Origin: an uncultured Bacilli bacterium
Lineage (GTDB): Bacteria > Bacillota_I > Bacilli_A > RF39 > UBA660
DNA: 45,540 bases
Assembly (NCBI GenBank): GCA_947632495.1
Contig: CANRPL010000003.1
Span: 1-45,540, forward strand
Reading direction: 5' to 3'
Position 1 is the first letter of the stretch. The number at the start of each line of letters is the position of its first letter. The notes beneath the pieces were generated by a model that saw only the letters and a program-made list of their open reading frames with translations, was not told the DNA's origin and made no database searches. Position numbers and translations under genes: made by a program. This document shows, piece after piece, positions 40,078 through 45,540 of the stretch.

Positions 40078-40752
40078 CTATTTTAAGCTATAATATTCAC
40101 CATCAATTGGATAGGCATAAACATCCGTATTAGGATATAAATATTCCAAAAAATATCCGGGTGCGGTAGTTTTATTCCCTTCAGATAAGTAATAGTCAAA
40201 CATTCTAATTACTTCACGAGGATAAAAATACAAAGCTAACGCCATATGGCTACCAATTGGTTCATTGACTTTTTCATGCATTTCAATAACTTTATTGTCC
40301 CCATCAAAACGAATAATACCATATTTTCGCATTTCAGTCATGTTTTGTAATGCTTTAACAGCAACAACAGGTGCCTGTTTTTTATTATAATATTCATACA
40401 TACTAATAAAGTCAAAGTCGTATAAAGCGTCACCTGCTACAATTAACAAATCATCATCGATGTTTTCACAGTTTAGAGTAAACTTAATATCTCCAATGGC
40501 TCCTAACTTTGCTTCAGGTGAAGTCGTATTATCATTAATAATTTTTATCTTACTGCTTTTATTAATACTCCAATTTAGAAAATTATCATAATACTTTCCA
40601 TTAGTAACAACGTATATTTTGTCGATACTATTAATATCTTCAACCTGATCAATTAAAACATCGAGAGCACATAAATTTTCGTCAATGGCTAATAAAGCCT
40701 TGGGTTCATCAACATCATCATTATGTTCAGCACATAAAATAATACATTTCAT
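40078..40752 (-). CDS. Nucleotidyltransferase homologue with degenerate NTP-binding loop, 224 aa
   Basis: Sugar-phosphate nucleotidyltransferase family. The middle of the protein matches well (KIYVVTNGKYYDNFLNW, INDNTTSPEAKLGAIGDI, DDDLLIVAGDALYDFDF, APGYFLEYLY). The N-terminal signature, normally LAAGxGTRLxPxT...PKxLLP, reads LCAEHNDDVDEPKALLAI: PK is kept (Lys18), but the G-x-G-T-R loop is gone. The GDN metal motif is GDA. The C-terminus stops at GEYYSLK, where active members continue WYDIGTPE. It is likely a pseudoenzyme. It lies 9 bp after tsaD, with AGGGG upstream. Confidence 0.78.
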   Translation of the reverse strand: MKCIILCAEHNDDVDEPKALLAIDENLCALDVLIDQVEDINSIDKIYVVTNGKYYDNFLNWSINKSSKIKIINDNTTSPEAKLGAIGDIKFTLNCENIDDDLLIVAGDALYDFDFISMYEYYNKKQAPVVAVKALQNMTEMRKYGIIRFDGDNKVIEMHEKVNEPIGSHMALALYFYPREVIRMFDYYLSEGNKTTAPGYFLEYLYPNTDVYAYPIDGEYYSLK

Positions 40753-40761
40753 TTTTAACCC

Positions 40762-41772
40762 CTATTCTAATACTGTATTGGCTTTAGCTTTTAAATCTAA
40801 ACCTGACGTACGTCCTTTTAAATAAGCAAAGTACCCAGCCGCTGCTATCATCGTCGCGTTATCGGTGCAGTAACGAAATTCAGGAATTGTTAAGTTATAA
40901 TTTTTTTCTTCACATAGTTCCTTTAATCTCGTTCTAATACCGCTATTTGCTGCAACACCACCAGCAATAATTAAATTTTTAACATCATAATTTTCTAAAG
41001 CCATCATTGTTTTTTTAGCTAATATATCAACAACACGTTGTTGAAAAGAACATGCCAAATCAGCCTTATTAATTTCATGCCCACGTTGTTCTTCATTATG
41101 AACTAAATTAATAACTGCACTTTTTAAACCACTAAAAGAAAAGTTATAAGAGCCATCAGCTAATGGTGTAGGTAAAGAATAATTATCTTGTCCATCGTAG
41201 GACATTTTATCAACTAAAGGTCCACCTGGATATGGAACTTTAATAATACGTGCTACTTTATCATATGCCTCACCAACAGCATCATCTAAAGTGCCGCCTA
41301 TTTTTTCAAAGCAATAATTATCTTTCATATAAACTAGTTCTGTATGACCACCGCTAACAACTAAAGCAATCAAAGGAAATTCCATTTTCTTTGTTAAGTT
41401 ATTCGCATATATATGTCCAGCAATATGATGAACTGGAACAAGTGGTTTATTATAAACATATGCTAATGTTTCAGCTGCCACTACACCAACTAATAAGGAA
41501 CCAATTAAACCTGGACCATATGTAACAGCAATAGCAGTAATATCATCCATTGTCATATTAGCCTTTGTAAGACATTCTTCAATAACCATCGTAATATTTT
41601 CTACATGCATACGACTAGCTATTTCAGGTACTACACCGCCATAATTAGCATGTGTATCCATTTGTGATAGAACAACTGTTGCAATATCTTCTGACCCGTT
41701 TTTTACAATGGCAACACTTGTTTCATCACAACTAGATTCTATTCCTAAAATATATACATCTTTACTCATCAT
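40762..41772 (-). CDS. tsaD: tRNA t6A threonylcarbamoyltransferase TsaD
   Basis: Transfers threonylcarbamoyl to A37 of ANN-decoding tRNAs with TsaB and TsaE. ILGIESSCDETSVAIV, VTYGPGLIGSLLVG, PVHHIAGHIYAN (metal His pair HxxxH), LVVSGGHTELVYM, GEAYDKVARI and LIIAGGVAANSGIR are all present. The length, 336 aa, is normal. The start overlaps rimI by 11 bp. It belongs to the tsaE-tsaB-rimI-tsaD operon. Confidence 0.97.
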   Translation of the reverse strand: MMSKDVYILGIESSCDETSVAIVKNGSEDIATVVLSQMDTHANYGGVVPEIASRMHVENITMVIEECLTKANMTMDDITAIAVTYGPGLIGSLLVGVVAAETLAYVYNKPLVPVHHIAGHIYANNLTKKMEFPLIALVVSGGHTELVYMKDNYCFEKIGGTLDDAVGEAYDKVARIIKVPYPGGPLVDKMSYDGQDNYSLPTPLADGSYNFSFSGLKSAVINLVHNEEQRGHEINKADLACSFQQRVVDILAKKTMMALENYDVKNLIIAGGVAANSGIRTRLKELCEEKNYNLTIPEFRYCTDNATMIAAAGYFAYLKGRTSGLDLKAKANTVLE

Positions 41773-42181
41773 TCATCAACTCTCTTACCATTAAAATACC
41801 ATCACCAGTTGGATAATAGTCCTTTCGAATAGCTACTTCCTTAAACTGAAATTTCTGGTATAACAAAATAGCCATGGTATTGCTTTTAGCAACTTCTAAA
41901 GAAATATTTAAATATTTTTTTTGAACTGCTTCCTTAATTAAATATTCAAGTAATTTACTAGCAATACCTTGATGGCGATAATTATCTATAGTTAAGATAT
42001 AATTAATCTCTATACGATCATAAATATCACTATAATAAATAAATGCTTTTACCTTTCCATGATCTTCAAAAACCATGATTTTACCAAAAGGATTGATTAC
42101 TTTTAAGTTTTCAGGCGAAGGCGCTACCATATAATATTTATTTAGTAATTCATAATCATCAACGATAGCTTCTCTAATCAT
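41762..42181 (-). CDS. rimI: RimI-like GNAT N-acetyltransferase
   Basis: Acetyltransferase probably acting on the N-terminus of ribosomal protein S18. The acetyl-CoA loop is RHQGIASKLLEYLI, preceded by INYILTIDNY and followed by NTMAILLYQKFQFKEVAIRKDYY. The 139-aa length is normal. It overlaps tsaB by 8 bp and tsaD by 11 bp, the common tsaB-rimI-tsaD order. The exact substrate is inferred from family and neighbourhood. Confidence 0.88.
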   Translation of the reverse strand: MIREAIVDDYELLNKYYMVAPSPENLKVINPFGKIMVFEDHGKVKAFIYYSDIYDRIEINYILTIDNYRHQGIASKLLEYLIKEAVQKKYLNISLEVAKSNTMAILLYQKFQFKEVAIRKDYYPTGDGILMVRELMNDE

Positions 42182-42791
42182 TTTTTCCCTTTAAATTTTC
42201 TTCCGCTTCTGTTTTCTTTAAATAATTAGGATTAACTTTATGACAAGGTATTGCCTCATCATTAAGATGCATAGCGACAATCTTTTCAATATCAGTTTGA
42301 GGTTTTTCAGCATCTAAATTGTCATCATGACTAACTTTAATGCCATCGGTAAAATATTCTTTTAAGTCATCATATTTTATATATTGGTCAGGCAATATAT
42401 TCTTCAAATCAGTGTCATAAACCCCTGCATAAACATAGCCTCTACGTGCATCAATCATAGGAATGATATATTTCTCTTTATGTGGCGTAGTTGCCATAAA
42501 TTCAAGACTGGATATTGTAACAATATCTTTTTTTAATGACCACGCTAAAACTTTAGCGATAGTCACACCAATGCGGACACCCGTAAAAGAACCTGGACCA
42601 TTGACAACCATTATTTTATCAATGTCATTAATTGTAAATGATACTTGATTAAAGCCTTCTTGAATGACAGGCAACATCCTTGATGCCATATCATCCTTTA
42701 TTTCTTCTTGAAATAAGTATTTAATCTTTCCATCTTCAATAATTGCCACTGTAGCAAAAAAAGAAGACGTATCTAAAAATAATATTTTCAC
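42174..42791 (-). CDS. tsaB: tRNA t6A complex dimerisation protein TsaB
   Basis: Non-catalytic partner of TsaD. ILFLDTSSFFATVAI, VNGPGSFTGVRIGVTIAKVLA and a central PMIDARRGYVYAGVY block are diagnostic. The 205-aa length is at the short end of the family. It overlaps tsaE by 4 bp and rimI by 8 bp. Confidence 0.93.
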   Translation of the reverse strand: MKILFLDTSSFFATVAIIEDGKIKYLFQEEIKDDMASRMLPVIQEGFNQVSFTINDIDKIMVVNGPGSFTGVRIGVTIAKVLAWSLKKDIVTISSLEFMATTPHKEKYIIPMIDARRGYVYAGVYDTDLKNILPDQYIKYDDLKEYFTDGIKVSHDDNLDAEKPQTDIEKIVAMHLNDEAIPCHKVNPNYLKKTEAEENLKGKND

Positions 42792-43237
42792 AATACCGCC
42801 TCACATAATTCTTCATATTTTGTTCCATAAGGAGTGATGATAAGAACACGTTTATCTTCATCAACAACCTTAAATTTTATTTCTAATCTTTCTTCTGGTA
42901 AGACGTCTTTAATTGTATCGGCCCATTCAATAGCAACGACGCCACCTTTAGTAAAATATTCTTCCATACCAATACCATCTGTTTTACCATCTAAACGATA
43001 AACATCAAAATGGTATAAAGGTAGCTCGCCATCATACTCTTTAACAATTGTAAATGTTGGTGAGGTAATACTTTCTTCAATGCCTAAAGCTTGGGCAATA
43101 CCTTTAACAAACATCGTTTTGCCACTTCCTAATTCACCATTTAGGCAAATTACCATATTAGGGAACTTCTCTGATTCAAAATTTTGGGCTAACTCAAGTG
43201 TCTCTGTTACACTATGAGATGTATATTTATATTCCAT
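42788..43237 (-). CDS. tsaE: tRNA t6A biosynthesis ATPase TsaE
   Basis: P-loop ATPase needed for the TsaBD cycle. Walker A is LNGELGSGKTMFVKGIAQALG; SPTFTIVKEY, LYHFDVYRL and VAIEWADTI follow. The 149-aa length is normal. It is the first gene of the operon. The promoter TTGTCT-18 nt-TATAAT lies 15 nt from the ATG, and its -10 to Shine-Dalgarno segment is identical to that of lspA. Confidence 0.95.
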   Translation of the reverse strand: MEYKYTSHSVTETLELAQNFESEKFPNMVICLNGELGSGKTMFVKGIAQALGIEESITSPTFTIVKEYDGELPLYHFDVYRLDGKTDGIGMEEYFTKGGVVAIEWADTIKDVLPEERLEIKFKVVDEDKRVLIITPYGTKYEELCEAVL

Positions 43238-43240
43238 AAA

Positions 43241-43282
43241 ATCACCACTATCATTATAGCAAACTTTTTATATGTTAGACAA
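43241..43282 (-). promoter_or_regulatory. tsaE promoter
   Basis: Minus-strand TTGTCT (43277-43282), an 18-nt spacer and extended -10 TGCTATAAT with the hexamer at 43253-43258. GGTGAT at 43241-43246 is the ribosome binding site. Confidence 0.65.
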
Positions 43283-43299
43283 CATTTTTTAAATATCTG

Positions 43300-44061
43300 T
43301 TAATTATGTTTACGATAGACTTTCATCCGGGCATGTTCTTCTGGCTTGATTTTACTTTCATCACGTTTTAGTCTATCTGCGATAATATTACCATAACGCA
43401 TTCTTAAATAATACGTGTTTCCTTCTTTAACAATTTTAAAACGACGGTTATCCAAGCCGACAGCGTTAATAAGACGTAAAGAAGTTTTAGTTTTATCCAT
43501 TGAATCAGCTAATGTAAAATAAACATTATACATATGGTATTTTCTTTTTTGTTTGCCAAGGCCTAAAGCCATCCGGTAAACATGGAGATTTTGATATTTG
43601 TGGGTATCAACAATATCTATTTTATCAATATAATTTTGTCTTTTAGCCCATCTAATAAGTCTTACCGTATAAGCTTGAGAATAAAAATTATAAACTTGCT
43701 TTTTATTATCCGTATTATAAACGGGTAACTGATTGATAAAATTGACCGCGTTCATCTTATAATAAGCTCTTGGATCTTTTAAAAGACGGGCTTCTAAAAA
43801 ATTTCTAATGGACGTCGAGCGTTGAATAATGTCAAAACCAAGGAAAAGGCTAAAGCAAGAATGGCGAAAACTTTTCATTGAAAGTCTTTCAACGGAAGAA
43901 CCTAACCACACCCCTAAAGTAACAGCCATGAAAAGGCCTAAAATAGCGGGGATATTAGGTATCGTGGCCATTAAACCCCAAATACTGACAGGGATGATTA
44001 GAGCCAGGCGATGTTTAATATTATAACGTTTTAAAGCTTCTCTTTTACTTCTAGATTTCAT
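43300..44061 (-). CDS. Unknown two-helix membrane protein, 253 aa (paralogue B)
   Basis: Not recognised. A basic N-terminus (KSRSKREALKRYNIKHRLAL) precedes two adjacent transmembrane helices (about 22-37 and 38-58), and a basic cytoplasmic domain of about 190 residues follows. It is a tandem paralogue of the next gene upstream: shared blocks include YYKMNAVNFINQLPV, QAYTVRLIRW and the final TYYLRMRYGNII. It starts 9 bp after that gene. Confidence 0.75.
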   Translation of the reverse strand: MKSRSKREALKRYNIKHRLALIIPVSIWGLMATIPNIPAILGLFMAVTLGVWLGSSVERLSMKSFRHSCFSLFLGFDIIQRSTSIRNFLEARLLKDPRAYYKMNAVNFINQLPVYNTDNKKQVYNFYSQAYTVRLIRWAKRQNYIDKIDIVDTHKYQNLHVYRMALGLGKQKRKYHMYNVYFTLADSMDKTKTSLRLINAVGLDNRRFKIVKEGNTYYLRMRYGNIIADRLKRDESKIKPEEHARMKVYRKHN

Positions 44062-44070
44062 AGTTTATCC

Positions 44071-44829
44071 TCACTTCACTAATGTTTTAATCTTTGACGG
44101 CTCACTTAAGGCATCACTTTTAAAGATACGACTTTTAATAATATGCCTATAACGAATCTTCAAATAATAAGTTGAGGTATCCTTAACAATTTGAAACCGT
44201 TCTTGATTAAGACCTACTTCATTAATTAAATCTAAAGCTACATGTGGCTTATCCACTTCGTCAGTTAAAGTAAAACTAACTTGGTATAACTTATAACGTC
44301 TAGAGTGTGGTTTATAGCCTAAAGCTTTAGCGTAACTACTTAAGGCGTCATTACTTTTATCCCTATTTATAACCACATCTTGAACATAACGCTTACGTTC
44401 TAAAATGCGGAAAAGGTACATCGTATATGCGTGTGAGACAAAAGAATAATGCATTCTTTTACCTTCAGTATCATGGATAGGTAATTGATTAATTAAATTA
44501 ACCGCACTCATTTTATAATAAGCAGTCCTGTCTTTTAAAATTTTACTATCGACATAATCTTTCATACTAGTAAGCCTTTGGGTTACTTCATAATAATCAT
44601 CATTATGAAAAAAACAAAAGCAAGTATTCTTAAAGCTTTTAACGACAGCGCTTTCCACAAAATCAGTTCCCAAGATAGCCATAAGAGGTAAGAGGGTGAA
44701 AAAGATAATGATGGCTGTAATTTCCGATACCAAAGCCATTAAAAGGCCCACACTAATTATTGGCATAATTAAGCCTAAGCGATGCCGAAAATTATACTTT
44801 TTCATCCGTTCCCATCGGTTATTTTTCAT
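44071..44829 (-). CDS. Unknown two-helix membrane protein, 252 aa (paralogue A)
   Basis: Not recognised; same layout as its neighbour, with a basic N-terminus, two helices, and a basic soluble domain. Shared blocks are AYYKMSAVNLINQLPI, HAYTMYLFR, VSFTLTDEVDK (paralogue B: VYFTLADSMDK) and STYYLKIRYRHII. The ATG at 44829 is chosen because GGGGG lies 7 nt upstream; the adjacent ATG at 44832 is too close. It follows the rRNA operon terminator. Confidence 0.75.
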   Translation of the reverse strand: MKNNRWERMKKYNFRHRLGLIMPIISVGLLMALVSEITAIIIFFTLLPLMAILGTDFVESAVVKSFKNTCFCFFHNDDYYEVTQRLTSMKDYVDSKILKDRTAYYKMSAVNLINQLPIHDTEGKRMHYSFVSHAYTMYLFRILERKRYVQDVVINRDKSNDALSSYAKALGYKPHSRRYKLYQVSFTLTDEVDKPHVALDLINEVGLNQERFQIVKDTSTYYLKIRYRHIIKSRIFKSDALSEPSKIKTLVK

Positions 44830-44890
44830 CATCTCACCCCCATAAATACGTATTATGTATTCTATCACAAACAATAATATAAGACAATAA

Positions 44891-44912
44891 AAAAATGACT
44901 TTTGTCATTTTT
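44891..44912 (-). terminator. rRNA operon terminator
   Basis: AAAAATGAC / GTCATTTTT nine-base stem with a four-base loop and a T-run on the minus strand, 16 bp after the 5S 3' end. Confidence 0.8.
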
Positions 44913-44927
44913 ATAGCAAAAAAAAAA

Positions 44928-45029
44928 TTTGCAACACCCTATTTTCGCATACACTATCGTCGGCACTAAGAGTCTTAACTTCTGTGTTCGGGATGGGAAC
45001 AGGTGTATCACTCTTGCTATCGTCACAAA
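44928..45029 (-). rRNA. rrf: 5S ribosomal RNA
   Basis: The minus strand has the conserved CCTGTTCCCATCCCGAACAC and GAAGTTAAG. The ends pair as TTTGTGACG with TGTTGCAAA (helix I, with GU pairs), which sets the limits. At about 102 nt it is shorter than the usual 115-117; the loss is in the helix IV region, as in mycoplasma-like 5S. Confidence 0.9.
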
Positions 45030-45096
45030 TTTAAATATGGGAAAATAATTCCCTGAAAACATGATAATGTGTAATCTCATCAATAAGAATAAATAG

Positions 45097-45540
<444 letters not shown>

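Noticed and set aside
44865..45083. A 72-aa open frame on the minus strand
   Set aside because: It runs across the 5S rRNA and the rRNA terminator and is not coding.
45030..45096. tRNA gene in the 23S-5S spacer
   Set aside because: The spacer of about 67 nt has no T-loop (GTTCRA) or cloverleaf pattern.

Overview
The window is a gene-dense, AT-rich stretch of chromosome from a low-GC Bacillota (Firmicutes). An endospore-forming, anaerobic life is suggested by an uninterrupted sigK-type sigma factor with a pro-sequence, a complete spo0A, pyruvate:ferredoxin oxidoreductase (nifJ), an oxygen-sensitive-lifestyle superoxide reductase (desulfoferrodoxin) and RnfC/RnfD. TGA is used as a stop (ligA, and an ATGA overlap between the two pfl-like genes), so the code is standard rather than mycoplasmal. 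An uncultured gut lineage near the Erysipelotrichia/anaerobic Bacilli fits, but this placement is inference.

Layout. 1-3688 (- strand): lspA, a 50-aa membrane peptide, a proline/asparagine-rich membrane protein, recD2. 3747-4439 (+): sigK. 4458-17528 (-): nifJ; then ligA - pflB-like - pflA-like - membrane SGNH hydrolase; dfx; then HD hydrolase - valS behind a T-box. 17876-21811 (+): rnfC-rnfD, a metallophosphoesterase, an unknown 304-aa protein. 21829-29987 (-): spo0A; pgk - flippase - glycosyltransferase - tpiA; efp; rpmG with a 57-aa unknown; a class B PBP. 30035-30304 (+): a DUF2624-like gene converging on nfo. 30261-35883 (-): nfo; pcrA with a 52-aa membrane peptide; an ABC-2 exporter pair. 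36139-38636 (+): an SsuA/B/C-type importer. 38643-44829 (-): an SPFH protein; tsaE-tsaB-rimI-tsaD plus a nucleotidyltransferase-like gene; two tandem unknown paralogues. 44891-45540 (-): terminator, 5S rRNA and the 3' end of 23S rRNA.

The most unusual content is a set of proteins that keep family folds but have lost catalytic residues. The PFL homologue lacks the Cys-Cys pair and the substrate-pocket residues; its translationally coupled activase lacks the CxxxCxxC cluster motif and the GGE motif. RnfD lacks the flavin-threonine segment, and no rnfG/E/A/B follows. A nucleotidyltransferase homologue lacks the GxGTR loop. NifJ next door is intact, so pyruvate oxidation probably runs through PFOR while the PFL pair has been kept for something else or is decaying in frame.

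A second theme is compaction. Many genes place the -10 box only 15-16 nt from the start codon, so leaders would be about 8-10 nt and barely hold the Shine-Dalgarno sequence. Many stop codons lie inside the terminator hairpin. No mobile elements, CRISPR arrays or tRNA genes were recognised.
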